Positions 10,141 through 23,006 of a stretch of DNA of 64,000 nt are shown here, piece by piece. The stretch is taken from positions 52,283,947 through 52,347,946 of the forward strand of contig CM047806.1 in assembly GCA_026214975.1 (NCBI GenBank), in the 5' to 3' direction. The translations under genes and the position numbers were made by a program. Positions within the stretch are counted from its first letter, which is position 1. Every line of letters starts with the position of its first letter. This DNA comes from Gentiana macrophylla (lineage: Eukaryota > Streptophyta > Magnoliopsida > Gentianales > Gentianaceae). Under the pieces are notes generated by a model. The model ran no database searches and was not told the DNA's origin. It worked only from the letters and a program-made list of their open reading frames with translations.

Positions 10141-12884
10141 TAGTGTATTAACATGGGCCCACGGGTCGCAATTATATGTGTCACGCGTTTTGTGAATCTA
10201 TATTGAGAAATTAAATTTGGCCTTGTTCACTCAAAAGTGGCAATTCTGTGTTAGAGGTGATAAAATTTTATTCGTAGAACATGATGGTATCTCTATTGTT
10301 AGATTATGGAAGTTGAATTGCTTTGGTGTTGTTTGTGTTTCCAATTGCAAATAATTCTGATACTGTGAATTATATATTGTCGATCTTCTATCATCAAACC
10401 GAAATGAAAGGGTACACCAAGATGAATCAATGTGACGGTGTCTTGCTAGACACTTGTGTGCGTGCGGTTGGGGCACTAGATGTTGCACCAAATGACTAAT
10501 CGATCTCATCCCATGGATGGAGAGGGACTAAGACTTGAGAAAGTCTATAGTGCAATGAACGATGGTTTGAATGATCAAACCGGATTGACCAAAGATGTTG
10601 ACAAAGTGAAACTGCCTGTTGAGCACAAAAGTGATGCTCCGTGAAAGAGCCGCGAGATTGGCTTTAAGATCTACTTACATGCTTGAATAATTTTGCTTGT
10701 GACACTATGACTAGTACTTGCAAATTTCAAATCCGTCGTCCATTAATGAACATGGAGTTGTTACCAAATTTGAAATTCGATCCTAATCACAAGTGTCAAG
10801 TATGTGTTTAAGCCATGTTGGCTAACTCACCGCTTGACCGGTAGAAAAGAACACATAACATCTAGATTTATGCAAACTAGAGGTGATAAAAGTATTATGT
10901 TACTTTTATTGAGTATAGACCAAATATTGTGCTATTTAAATGTCGAAACCGACAATAAGGCTCGTGATGCCTTGAGGGTTATCGTAATGAAGGTGAAAAT
11001 AAACATAGCAAACGGATGAGATGTATCCGTAGTGATTGTGATGGTGGATATGATGTATTGTTTCATAAGTCTTGCTAAGGGCCCGTATCATTCATCAAAC
11101 AACTACACCATACACACCACTGTCAAGTGGTATTGCTGAATGCAAGAACCGAACTCTTAAAAAGTTGATGAATGCTATGTGATAAGTTCTAGTTTGCCTT
11201 GGAACTTGTGGGGGGAAGTTGTCCTCTCAGGAAAACTCATTCTGAACCAGATCCTTTCAAAGAAGAAGGATGAATCCCTGTATGAGTTGTGGAAAGGCCA
11301 AGGTCTTACTACAAATTCTTGGAAATATGGGGGTGTTTGGCTAAGGTAAAAGCACCTAAACCAAATGTGGGGGAGTGCCTATTAGTTTCTGGTGCATAAA
11401 ATCGACATCTATGATGTACATGATGATTTCATCATCAAGTCTATGAAAGTCGTTTTGTTTGAAAATGTCTTTCCAAATAAGGAAAAAGAAGAAGAGAAGA
11501 AAGCCTGAGTAAGCGGACATATGAGTCTGATGAAGAGAGTGATCCTCAAGAAATTGAGGAAGTTCATTGTAGTGCGAGGCTAGGACTTCCAAGTCTTTTG
11601 GTCCTGGTGAGGCAATGTCTACTCTAGAAGCTCATTTCTGGAAAGAGGCCATAAATAGTAAAATGGGGTCCATCATGCAAAACCACACTTGGGAGTTATT
11701 TGGTCCTCCACATTGAGATAAACCACTCTGGTGCAAGTGGATCTTCAAGAGGAAGTTAAAGGTTGATGGATTTATTGAAGGCATTGTTGGTAGCCTGAGG
11801 GTATCAACAGAAAGAAGGCTCTAATCTCTTACTTACCAGTTACGAGAATTACTTATATAAGGGTTCTCATCGATATAGCTGGAGTCTATAACTTGGAAAT
11901 CCATCAAATGGATGTTTATGGAGTTAAAAGAAGAGATATACTTGGAACAACCCGATGGTCTCATAATTCCAGGGCAAGAGAGTAAGGTGTGTAGGCTTGT
12001 TAAGTCTCATTGTGTGCTCAAATATTAGCCATAGTAATGGCATGTCGAGTTTGACAATGTTATGTTGTCAAGTGGGTAGGACATGTGTATGTCTATATTA
12101 AGAACACACCTTTGTGATAGTATGTCTATGACATGTCGACATCAAAGTACTTATGAGAGTATCATGTATACGAAGAAAAGATGATGACTAGGACCTGAGA
12201 GTGCAGAGTCTGTCTTGGAAAGACTTAATGTCTTTGATGAAAGTCAGTGAGCACTCCACCTAACCTAAGTATGGACTTAACAAGTCAAGAATAGAGGTGA
12301 ACATGTGGATGAAGATATTCTCAAGTGATTGAAAGTCTGATGTACATAACTAACTGTACACGACCAGACTTAGCATGTGTGGTGAATAACGAGTAGGTTC
12401 ACTAGTAATCCATATCATAATCATTGGAAAACCTTGAATAGGTTGTTGAGGTATATGAAGTACACTATGAGTATGGGATTACGATATGTAAGATATCCAG
12501 CAGTATTAGAAGGACATTGTGATGACAACTGGATATCAGATACGAAAGTCCACCCGTGGATACTTATTTATGAGTGGTGGGGGTGTTGTGTCCTTAAAGT
12601 CTACAAGACAAACGTGCATAGCTCGTTCCACAATGGAAGCTGATCTTATAGCCTTGATAAGGCTGGAGAAGAAGCTGAATGGCTTATGAATTTCCTTGAG
12701 GATATTCCTTGCTAGTGGCTATAATTATTTCCGATAATTACGGATCTATTCCGTAAATCACTCCACACACGATACACCTTTACCAACAAATGCCTCTTAT
12801 GACGTGATATTCTTTTAGGGATTTTTTTCCCTGTCATATATCACTACATAATATGATAATAGTACCTCACATAGTAACATTTAT
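10140..12884 (+). pseudogene. Decayed Ty1/copia element F (Tork-like), gag-pol remains
   Basis: Order of recognisable blocks: gag-like (about 10200-10510); GAG-pre-integrase N-M-E-L-L-P-x-F near 10750; integrase TPYTPLSSGIAECKNRTLKK near 11105-11165; PNKEKEEEKK linker near 11475; AHFWKEAINSKMGS and KPLWCKWIFKRKLKVDG of the RT entry (11620-11770); RT piece LEIHQMDVYG near 11895; RNase [21 protein letters not shown] and [13 protein letters not shown] (12440-12545); [11 protein letters not shown] near 12620 and WLMNFLEDIP near 12680. The FLEDIP-type RNase H points to the Tork side of copia. Stops and frameshifts occur every 100-200 bases. The RNase H seems to continue to 12884, where the gypsy LTR interrupts it. 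Confidence 0.78.
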
Positions 12885-14411
12885 TGTAAAACCCTCACCT
12901 CTTTGTAGGGGTATTTAGTCATTTCGTAATTTGTTTTTATCCATTTTTTTAAGTTTTCTTTTCCCTTAAGTCAGTAAAATCCGACCTAGGCCCTCCAAAA
13001 TCCTATATATATAGGCTCTCAGACAGCCTCAGAAAACATAATTCATGTTCTGGTTAAAGCTTGGGCCGGTTCCCTAGCTGTCACTCAGAGAAGCAAATCA
13101 GTTCATGTCTAGGATGAGTTCTAGGCAACCCAGGACAAGTTCCGGGCACTCTGAGACTAGCCAGCATGCTTAACCAATGGTTCATGAATCGATCATAGTT
13201 GTTCGTAGTTTGGCCTTCGGTTTCAACTCGTCATTAATGTAGGAAGTTCTTATTAAAAGGTTCCATCTTTGTTTTCAAGTTTATATTTAAGTTAGTTTTG
13301 ATTATGTTTTTATGGTTAAATTGTACAAATTGGACATATTTATGTGTTAGGGTTTTGTTGCATACTTGTTAGTCATGAAACCCGACTTTATAGCTAAAGA
13401 TCAAGCCGATTTCCGCCTCTCCACCGGGAAACCGCATGCATCGAGTTCGAGAGTTGGCTTCTGTGTGTCTTGTGTTCTGAAATCATGTCCGGACTAAAGT
13501 TTGGGCCGCTGCCCTTGGCCTTCACCATGAAAAGCATCCGGACTGATCCTAAACTTAAGTTCTGGACGTCCTAGGCCCGGAAAATGAGTCTGAGGCTGAA
13601 GCCTGGGCCGGTGTCCCTGGCCTTAGCTCGGGAAAGCACCCAGACTAATCATAGACTTAGTTTTTGGGCAGTCCAAATTAACATCAGGGTGTCCAGGAAG
13701 TCAATTTAGGTTTTAGCTTTGCTTATGGGTTATGTTTTCTATGATTAGTGGAGATAGGATGGTAGTTCTGTGTTGGCATGGCTTTTGTCAGATCACATAG
13801 GATATGTATGGTATTTAACATGAATTTATGTGTTTGATGTGTTCATACGTGTTTATAGTCAGTGACCTAGCGATATACTGAACGGAGTACCATGGGTTCT
13901 AAGTCCCATGTCGGACATGTGACTAATTTTGTTCCCCATGTCGCTTTTAAAATGATGTACCGAATGAGGCACCATGACCCAAATTTCACGTTGAATGTAT
14001 GACTAGTCATGTTCCCCGTGTCGCGACAAGACCTTATTGATAAGCCCCATGTGTTTTAAGTCCCATGGGAGAAACAAAACAGTTAAGACATGAACATGAA
14101 TATGCTCAGCAAGTTTGAAACTTTAACATGATAGACAAGTCACGAACATGCTATGGATGGTTGACAAGTACGGTGTGGGTTAGTAGATGGCTTCTGTAAG
14201 GTTGATCACTAGGCTAAACATGGAAAGTAAGTAACTAATGGAACGAACAAGTATGTGCAAGATAAATTAATGTAGTAGGTAGGCATGTTTTCAGTGCATG
14301 GTTTATAGTTGGTTTTTAAGTGGATTTTCTTTGTGTTTCAAGATATGCTCTTAAAGATGTCTTTATGTATTCTTCATGTTCTGCTTTAAAAGTAGTTTTC
14401 CTAATATATCT
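12885..14411 (+). mobile_element. Gypsy-type solo LTR, left part (split by element A)
   Basis: It begins TGTAAAACCCTCACC and continues GGGGTATTTAGTCATTTC, the LTR start typical of Tekay/Del-type gypsy elements. A CTATATATATAGG promoter box lies at about 13002-13014, followed by a leader and GC-richer blocks (CTGGGCCGG..CCTTGGCC) repeated near 13055, 13500 and 13600, and CCCATGTCGG/CCCCATGTCG blocks near 13905-14030. It is interrupted at 14412 by element A and resumes at 40194. Total length is about 2.03 kb. No gypsy coding region is present, so this is a solo LTR left by recombination. Left target site is TTTAT (12880-12884). Confidence 0.78.
14407..14411. repeat. Target-site duplication of element A, left copy (TATCT)
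   Basis: TATCT precedes the TGTTAGG start of the 5' LTR and is repeated at 40189-40193 after the CCAACA end of the 3' LTR. Confidence 0.9.
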
Positions 14412-15808
14412 TGTTAGGTTCATTTTATTATGTTTTGATGATGGCCATACTAGCTGTTATAGCAACTATGAAATAAGTTAGAATTCTCTGTATAAGTCTT
14501 ATACTTAGAGTATGACATGTTGTATAAGTTGAGTCAGACAAGTATTGTACTAGTTGGTAGGATGGAAAAGTAAAACAGAAATCCGGAAGAGTGAAGCCAA
14601 CCAAGCACCAGCAGAGAAGCATGAAGACATTATGGTCTGACTTATAACCAAGGAAGTATGTGATGACCTTAGATAAGTCTAAGTTATAATTCAAATGATG
14701 AAATACATTGTAAAATATGGTGTACACTGATCTCACCCAAATTAAGGATCAGTGAAGTACAAGAAGTACCTGAAAGATCAAAGAAAATAACAAAGCAGTA
14801 AACCGGCAGAGTGAACTGACTATCGGCTGAGCAAAGACAAATCAGTGAAGGAAGAACTGAGACAACTAAGTCAGGAGGATCACTTAACCGTTCAGGGAAC
14901 GGGCAAGTAAACTTTACTTGCTCAGATTTCAAATGATGAAGATCAAGCATTAAATGCACAATCAATTGAGGATCAATCAAGGACGGATTTTCTGCTAGAC
15001 GTTTAAGAAAGAAATCTGATCACTAAAATCAAGGAGAATATAATTTAAGGGGAATCAAGAATTTAAATCAAGGATTATTCTCCAGAATAAATAGCCAACG
15101 GATGGAAATTCAAATCAAGGATAATCAAGGCTATAAATAGAAGGCATTGACATACAAGAAGAAAGATAGGATAACGATTGAATCTGATAAGAAAAAGGAG
15201 CGAAACTCACAATTTGAAAAGCCTTCTATCTCATTTCTTTAAAGGAAACATCTAGAGATCAACTCGTAAAATAGAGCTCAAATTCCACATCAAGCACTGA
15301 GATTGATCACAAGTCTGTGAATCCAATTCACATCAACTGAAGCAATTGAATCAGAGGAATCTGAAAAGGAGTTGCAATCTTTGTGATAGTCCTTTGAAGA
15401 TTTGTTCTCAAGAAGCAGTGATAGAGACCGAGTCACTGAAGCTTTTGTAGCCAGGGAGTGATAGTCTGGAAGATTGTGAAGCTTGTGTTTCCAAGGACAA
15501 TCTAACTATTGTATCTGTGAAAACAATAGTGAATTCCTCCAATCATCACAGGAGAAGAGTGGATTAAGGGATTACACCACCCTAAACCACTATAAACCTT
15601 TGTGTCAATTTACTTTCAGCAGTTTACTTTACAACACTTTATTTCATTGCATACTATATATGTGATTGCATAATCTACTTTGAACCAACTTTTAAAGAAG
15701 GGACTTATCCGCTGCCCAAAAGCTTTTAAATATAAGAATTTTTTTGAAACTCCACTATAGTCATTCACCCTCCTCTTACTATAGTTTTACCCTTCTCTAG
15801 GACCAACA
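14412..15808 (+). repeat. 5' LTR of element A
   Basis: 1397 bases, TGTTAGGTTC to GACCAACA. A CTATAAATAGAAGG box at 15131-15144 is the likely promoter. The copy at 38790-40188 is nearly identical over long stretches. Where they differ, one often reads CAG or CTG and the other something else (for example 15195-15275 versus 39570-39645). The minus-strand open frames at 14428-14980 are LTR shadows, seen again at 38806-39343. Confidence 0.92.
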
Positions 15809-15810
15809 AT

Positions 15811-15822
15811 TGGTATTGGAGC
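15811..15822 (+). other. Primer-binding site of element A
   Basis: TGGTATTGGAGC starts two bases after the LTR end and resembles the initiator tRNA-Met site TGGTATCAGAGC, with two or three differences. Confidence 0.7.
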
Positions 15823-15936
15823 AGTGTTCCTAGTATCAGAACCTGTTTAGATCTAATTTCTGGTAACAAGGATATCACATATTTTCAAAGTAGTTTTCAA
15901 ATTTGTGCTTTTGAAATATATCTCTTATTTGTACTT

Positions 15937-17500
15937 ATGGATTCCTCAAATTTCATGTCTAAGGTACCTGTATTCAATGTTAATAATTTTGATGAATACA
16001 AATAAGGATGTTGTCTCATCTTGCAGCAACTCATGAGGAGATGTTGTATGTAATTAATGATGGCCTAATCAAGATCAAAACTCTGATAACCACAGGAGCA
16101 GATCAAGGAAATGAGATAGACAAACTCAAGAAGCATTGGACCAAGGATGACAGAAGAAGAGTAAACCTAGATTTTGTTGCAAAAGACATGATCTTGAAGA
16201 CCTCGACAATAATATGTTCATGAGGATCAAAGATTGCAAAACAAAGAAAGGATATGTGGGATAAATTAGCACCGATCAATGAAAGATCGAAGCGTTTAAG
16301 AAAAACAAATTATCTCATTGAAAATGCAAATTTGAGAACTTTAAAATCAAGACCGGTGAATCCATTGATCAAATGGATAATGATTTTCAAGCATCATCGT
16401 GAATCATGGCAACTTGGACATACATATCCTCGTAAGGAAGTTTGTCTCAAGATATTGAGAGGTCTACCTGAAAGATGGAAGATTATCACATCAAGATTTC
16501 AGAGGAACAACAAACTTGCAAACACTGACACTTTGACTCTGATGTCTCAATTAAAGGCTCATGAATTTGAGTTGAACGGTGAAGACAGTGCACCGGTAGA
16601 GACACACAAGGCCAGTGCACTGGTTGCACCCCAGCAAAGCAAAACAGATGACTCAAGTAGCAAAGAGACACAAGAGCTAAAAGAACAGGTAGCTTTACTA
16701 ATCAAACGTTTTGACAGATTTAGCAAAAAGAAGCAATTTAGAGGAAGCTCATCATCAAACAAGAAGTCAAGCTCAAGCAAAGACATGAAGAAAAAGGTTG
16801 ATGAATACATATGCTTCAACTGTAAGAAGAAAGGTCATTTCAAGGTTGATTGCCCTGAAGAAAAAGACAAAGATGAGGATAAGAAGAAGTACAAGACAAC
16901 TGAAAAGAGAAAGAGCAAGAAGGCACTCAAAGCTGAAACTAGCAGTGAAAAGAATGAAGAATCTGAAAATGATTCTGATGATGATGATGAAGTTGACAGT
17001 TCAGACGATGAAAAGGCTTACTTATGCCTTATGGCTAAAGAATCTAATGAAACTGAGGTAACATCTAGCTCATACTCATCATCTAGTGCATCCACATTTG
17101 ACACTGCACAATCCTCTATTCTCCCCTTAGATTCTGCAAACCTAATTCAAAATCTCATGAGTAAATTTGAAGAAATCCAATTAAATCATGAAATTCTGGA
17201 ACAAGAATGTGAGAATCTGAGGAAGGAAAAGTAGAAGATTAAAGAAAGAACTTGATGAAATGAAAGTTGAACAAACTAGTAAGGAAATTCACTTAACTGA
17301 TCAACAAACATCATATGATCACTCATCTGATGTTGAAAGACCAACTGAGAAAATATCCCTACCAGTTAAGAACACCACAAATTGCACCAGCTTACAAACC
17401 CTAAAAAGGTTTGGATCCAGAACTGGTCTTAGCTACAACAGTCAGGATGAGAATAGAAACAATGGCCAATACAATTCAATTAAGGATCGGACCTAAATTC
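15937..17500 (+). pseudogene. gag of element A (Sirevirus nucleocapsid), frameshifted
   Basis: The likely start at 15937 gives MDSSNFMSKVPVFNVNNFDE, the conserved N-terminus of Sirevirus gag. A stop at about 16002 and a frame change put the next part in 16008-16223, and another change puts the rest in 16254-17234 (326 residues). That long piece holds the UBN2-like capsid region (LKILRGLPERWKIITSRF), a Ser/Lys-rich stretch, one CCHC knuckle C-x2-C-x4-H-x4-C at 16812-16853, then a very acidic region (DSDDDDEVDSSDDE) and a C-terminal coiled-coil-like stretch to a stop at 17232. A further frame continues at 17260-17496. The protein would package element RNA; this copy is broken. Confidence 0.85.
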
Positions 17501-17599
17501 GAAAAGAATGTACCATAGTTTCAACCACTCACCCTGCACCGTGAAGTCAAACCCAAAGGCAAAGGAAACAACCCGAGTAAATCATCATACCAAATGATT

Positions 17600-20500
17600 A
17601 GAGTAGAGGCTTCTTCAAAGGTAAGGGAGACTTTACCCTTCGTAAGATGATTGAATGTTGCACCCCAAAAATACAAGAAGAAACCATTTCATGCTATGCA
17701 TCATGTGTTTAGGAAAAGCCAACCAAGGTATATTCCTGGACACAAGAAGCAGTATGGAAATAAGTTTCCTCCTGCATATTGGAGAGTGAAAAAGGATGCA
17801 AATGCACCGAAAAGTAGAGAAAAGTATCAGAATACCTTTAGTAGAAATATTAGAAGCTATTCTGCCATGCCTTATACATATGAAGTTGATGACTTCAATT
17901 TTCCAAAAAGAAGATCCTTTGGATATACACTTGGAGTAGGAGGCATGACCGCTAACAGGCATGGACCCAAACAGTGTTGGGTACCCAAACATACTTAACT
18001 TGTTTTGTAGGATGTCTGGTACATAGACAGTGGATGTTCTAGACACATGACATGGAACAAGAGATGGCTGACTGATTTTAAAGCTTTTCATGGACCCAAA
18101 GTAACATTTGGAGGCAAAGAAAACCCCAGCAAAATTAAAGGGGAAGGCATAATGCTCAAAAATAGTTTGAAGATTCAAAATGTGGCTTATGTTAAAGGAC
18201 CGACTTTCAATCTGCTAATTATCAGTCAATTCTTTGACAAAGGCTACAATGTACACTTCAACAAGGAAGGATGCAAGGTTATCCACAAACCAAACCAACA
18301 CAGCTTGTACTTGCAGAAAAGAAGAAAGACAACATGTATGTGGTGGATTGGAAGACAAAGAAAGGTTGAAACATGTTTGCTTGTCAAAAATAAACAATCA
18401 ACCAGCTGGATTTGGCATAGAAGATTGAATCATCTCAACTTCAAGACCATACACACACTGTCAAAGAACAAGTTAGTTGAAGGCCTACCAGAGATCACAT
18501 TCAAAAAGGAAAGCCTCTGTGATGCATGTCAAAAAGATAAGCAAATCAAAAGCTCCTTCAAGTCAAAGCCATATCAATCAACAACATGAATTTTAAATCT
18601 GTTGCATATAAATATTTTGGACCAATACACCAAGTAAGTGTAAGTGGAAAGAAGTACAATCTAGTAGTGGTGGATGACTTTTTCAAATTCACCTGACCAT
18701 ATTCATGAACAAGAAAAGAGAGACACTCAAAAGTTGCCGATTTGCTAAGAAGAATTCAAAATGAAAAAGAATCAAGATCATCAAGATCGAGATCATATAG
18801 AGGCACAGAGTTTCTAAATGAAATTATCGTAACCTCATCATGAAGAAAATGGAGTACTGCATCAACTATCAGCAACAGGGACTCCACAACAAAATGGTGT
18901 AGCAGAAAGAAGAAACAGGACACACAAAGAAGCAGTCAGAACAATGATTGCAGAAGCATGCTTACCAAAGAGATTTTGGGCTGAAGCAGCAAATAAATCA
19001 TGCTATACTCAAAACAGATCAATCATCAACAAACATCATGGAAAAACTCCATATGAAATATGGAATGGAAGAAAACCTAACATCTCACATTTACATATGT
19101 TTGGATCTAAATGTTTTGTTTTGAACAGGAATCAACTACATGTGAAAAAGCTGATGAAGCAATCTTTATGGGATACTCGCACACAAGCAAAGCCTTGAGT
19201 ACTCAACAAAAGAACTTTGGAGATTGAAGAATCAATTCATGTAGTCTTTGATGAATGGTGAGAGCCTACAAGAACTTGAAGAAGAAATCGCACACAGACA
19301 AGTCTATATGAATACAACAAAGGCTACATTAAAACAAGATGAGGCACCAAAACACACACACAAAGAGGCACCAACACAAGAACATGAAGTTGATGCACAA
19401 GCTGAAATTGTGGAAGAACCAACTCAAGAGCAACTTCAACTGACTGAATCGGGCGAGAGATCATCCTGAAAAACAAGTCATTGGAGATATTCATACAAGA
19501 GTTAGAACCAGAAGACAACTGGATAGAATGCTAACCTGTTTTCTATCACAAGTGAAACCCAAAACAATAGATGATGCAATCCAAGATACTGATTGGATTA
19601 CAGCTATGCAAGAAGAACTAAATGAATTTGAAAGAAATTAGGTCTGGGAACTTGTTGACAGACCAGACATGGCCAACATCATTGGAACAAAATGGGTATT
19701 CAGAAACAAGATGGATGAACAAAGGACAGTTGTCAGAAACAAAGCAAGGCTAGTTGCAAAAGGCTACTCTCAAGAAGAAGGAATAGATTATGATGAAACC
19801 TTTTCCCCAGTAGCAAGATTGGAAGCAATCAGACTCTTTCTAGCTTTTGCAGCCCACAAAGACTTCAAAGTTTACCAAATGGATGTCAAGAGTGCCTTTC
19901 TGAATGGACTTTTGGAAGAAGAGGTATATGTGGAACAACTTCCTGGTTTTCAACTCAAAGGGAAAGAAGATAAAGTGTACAAGATCAAAAAGGAACTTTA
20001 TGGACTCAAACAGGCACCTAGAGCCTTGTATGAGACACTATCACAATTCTTGATCAACAATGGATTCAACAAAGGAACTATTGATAAGACTATCTTCAAG
20101 CTAGAGGAAGGAACAAGCACCTTGTTAGTCCAAATCTATGTTGATGACATTATCTTTGAATCAGAAGATAAGAAGCTATGTGAAAAATTTGCAAACTTGA
20201 TGAAGAGAAAATTTCAGATGAGCATGATGGGAGAATTAAATTACTTTCTTGGTCTACAAGTAAAGCAAATGAAAGATGGCATCTTTATTAATCAAGCCAA
20301 GTACAAAAAAGACATGATACACAAATATGGTATGGACACAAGTGGAACATCAGATACACCAATGTGTGCAAGAGTTGTTCTTGGAAAAGATGAAAGTGGA
20401 AGGGATGTTGATCAGAAGCTTTATAGAGGAATCATTGGATCTCTACTTTATCTAACTGCAAGCAGACTGCTCAACCAAAGGAATCTCACCTACTAGTAGC

Positions 20501-21006
20501 CAAAAGAATTATCAAATACCTGAAGAACACTATAAATGTTGGAATTTGGTATTCATAAGATGGAGGATTTAAACTGACATCATATTTAGACTCTGACTAT
20601 GCTGGATGCAAGATAGATAGAAAAAGCACCGTTGGAACTTGTCAAATGCTAGGCAGCAGACTAGTATCATGGTTCGGCAAAAAGCAAAATTCTATATCCA
20701 CATCAACAAATTAAGCGAGAATATATAGCAAAGAGTGCTTGTTGTGCACAAGTGCTATGGATCGATAAACAACTAAGGGACTATGGAATGGAGGAGAAGA
20801 CAATTCCAATCATGTGTGATAACACAAGTGCAATATCTATCACAAGAAAATCCATAACTACACTCAAGAACAAAACACATTGATGTGAGACATCATTTTA
20901 TCGGAGATCATGTTGAAAGAGGAGATGTAATTCTAAGATATCAATTGGTGACATCTTCATAAAACCACTCAGTCATGAAAGATTCAGCATGTTGAGAACT
21001 GAGTAG
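17600..21006 (+). pseudogene. pol of element A (PR, integrase, RT, RNase H), frameshifted
   Basis: Protease: the D-S-G active site is intact at 18026-18034 in the context DSGCSRHMTW. GAG-pre-integrase: WIWHRRLNHLNF near 18410 and LCDACQKDKQIKSSFKSK near 18510. Integrase: pieces from 18600 to 19190 in different frames, with GVAERRNRTH-like sequence near 18897 and FWAEAANKSCYTQNR near 18973. RT: a clean 275-residue frame 19669-20496 with [39 protein letters not shown] and the catalytic YVDD at 20137-20148. RNase H: degraded, 20560-21000, with CDNTSAIS-like residues near 20815. At least six frame breaks occur in total. PR and RT catalytic motifs survive, but the polyprotein cannot be made in one piece. 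Confidence 0.9.
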
Positions 21007-21200
21007 GGAATGATAGAAATTGACTAAGTTCTAAGGAGCAATAATCTGAGTAATCACTAAGTAACTTAACCAAATTGATCGAACCTTTGCCACTTTGGGT
21101 GTGCTCACTTGGCCAGTAAAGCATTGGTAATCAGCGGAGTTCACTTACCTGAATGTTAGGAATAGTTTTATATACAGTAGCTCAGTGAAGAAGTCACTAC

Positions 21201-21205
21201 ACCGG
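21201..21205. repeat. Target-site duplication of element B, left copy (ACCGG)
   Basis: ACCGG precedes the TGTTGG start of B and recurs at 34972-34976. Confidence 0.92.
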
Positions 21206-22901
21206 TGTTGGACTTATTTCTTAGTTTTGATGATGAGTGCCATACTAGCTGTTATAGTGCAAAAGCAAAAAGATGTCTAGATAAAATGTATAGGTTTATT
21301 AGAGTTTGATTCATAAATAGGTTTAATCAAACAAGCATCAGTAAAGGGTCATTGATTGATATCAAGATCGGTCTAGTCGATAGGGTAGATAGGTCGAGAG
21401 ACTGTCCGGAACCTCGCCAAGATCAAGACCCGAAGGTGAGGTTCAAACTCAGTTAATGAAGGCTAAGGGATCAAACTTAGTAATTAAAGTCAAGGATATG
21501 GAATCAGATTTTAGGCAAGTCTGTGATGACCTAAACTGATTACATATGCCTTGTGTAGAAGGTCTAAGTTCCACAAGTTGGATGATGTTTGGAACTTGGT
21601 TATATTTAAAATGATGTAATCTAACTTCACAAATAAAAGTTAGATAAAAGTAATCAGCTGCATTATATTTTACAGACAAAATAATGATGTTCAGCAGACT
21701 GATTGGTATTACAGCAGACTGATGAACCTGCTGATATATACCTCGATTAACTCAAGATTATTGGAAGATTACATGGATAAGAACAGCCAACTACCTCTGA
21801 CTTATCAAGCAAATCAAAGGCTGAGATTAAAAAGACGTTGGGATGATCCTTATTTTTATCCATTGGATACAAGTCAAAGGGGTGGACAGACTGCACTGTC
21901 AAAAAGTAATCCTGACAGTGTCAGTCCTATGAATAGTGACAGAATGCAGTGCAGATGGGACAAATACAAGGAACGGTCACATTTGAATTTTAAATTCAAG
22001 TCACATGCACTCTTACCTATAAATAGAAGACTTTCAACTCAGAAACAAGAGGATGAATTTTGGGAAAAATTTTAAGTAACAATACTGAGCTGAAAAACAC
22101 CCTGCTGAACTTACTGAGCTTAAAGCTGCTGATCTAGTTATCTTCTTCAAGTGCTTTCTGTGTTCAAGCTGCATCAAGCATACACACTTGAAGACTGCAA
22201 GCTGCTGATTACATCATCCTAATCAAGTCTTTGCAATCAATCATTTATTTGATTCATTCTTTATCTTATAAAGAATCTGCTGAAGACAGTGAAGCATCTG
22301 TTGGGTGTGAAAGACTGTTGGTTTGTGGTGGAGCTGGTGAAGAGGCAATCCTACCCTTCAAGGACCAGTGGAAGACTCAGGAGCAGCAATCCTACCTGTT
22401 CCCAGTTTTCAGTTTGTGAAGCCATAGTTATTGGTGAAGGACAAGCAACCTAGGATTCTTTGTAACAGATAACTCAAAGATCACTAGTGAATTTCCTCCA
22501 ACATCACAGGAGAAGAGTGGACTGACAGGATTACATCACCTGGAACCACTATAAAATCTCTCTACTTACTTACTGCATTTACTTTCTGCACTTAGTCATT
22601 ATCCATATCAACCTGCTGAATCTAGCAACTGAAATCACACACATACACTACTGAGTATCTAATACTTAGTAACATATTTAACAACAAGTAACAAGGCTTA
22701 ATTTTGATATTATTCCGCTGCACAAATTTAGCAAATCGAATCACCAGATGAACTCATGCTTATCAAGAGCTCTCGAGGTCTCAAAGAGACTCATCAAGTA
22801 TCAAGAGTCTTCGAAGTTGCAATTTGTTAACTCCAAAGTTTTAAGTGTTAAGTTTATTCACCCCCTCTAAACTTAACTAAAGCCTTTTCAAGGGACCAAC
22901 A
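21206..22901 (+). repeat. 5' LTR of element B
   Basis: 1696 bases, TGTTGGACTT to GGACCAACA. A CTATAAATAGAAGAC box at 22018-22032 is the likely promoter. The CACCCCCTCTAAACTTAACTAAAGCC end block is shared with the LTR at 1-1393 and, reversed, with 43103-44758. The copy has many CTGCTG and CAGCAG runs that are altered in the 3' LTR. Open frames at 21722-22075 and 22231-22419 are LTR sequence. Confidence 0.93.
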
Positions 22902-22903
22902 AT

Positions 22904-22916
22904 TGGTATCGAAGCG
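22904..22916 (+). other. Primer-binding site of element B
   Basis: TGGTATCGAAGCG begins two bases after the LTR end. It resembles TGGTATCAGAGC (initiator tRNA-Met type), with an AG/GA difference in the CAG triplet. Confidence 0.75.
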
Positions 22917-23006
22917 CAAAGGTTTCGCTCAAGGAATCCTACTTGTTGTACTTGTGAAAATTCTTTAAAACTTTCTTTCAAATTACTGATTTTCAAGACT
23001 TGCATC

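Noticed and set aside
14428..14980. Two minus-strand open frames (102 and 98 codons) with hydrophobic stretches
   Set aside because: They lie wholly in the 5' LTR of element A and recur in the 3' LTR (38806-39343). No family match or start context.
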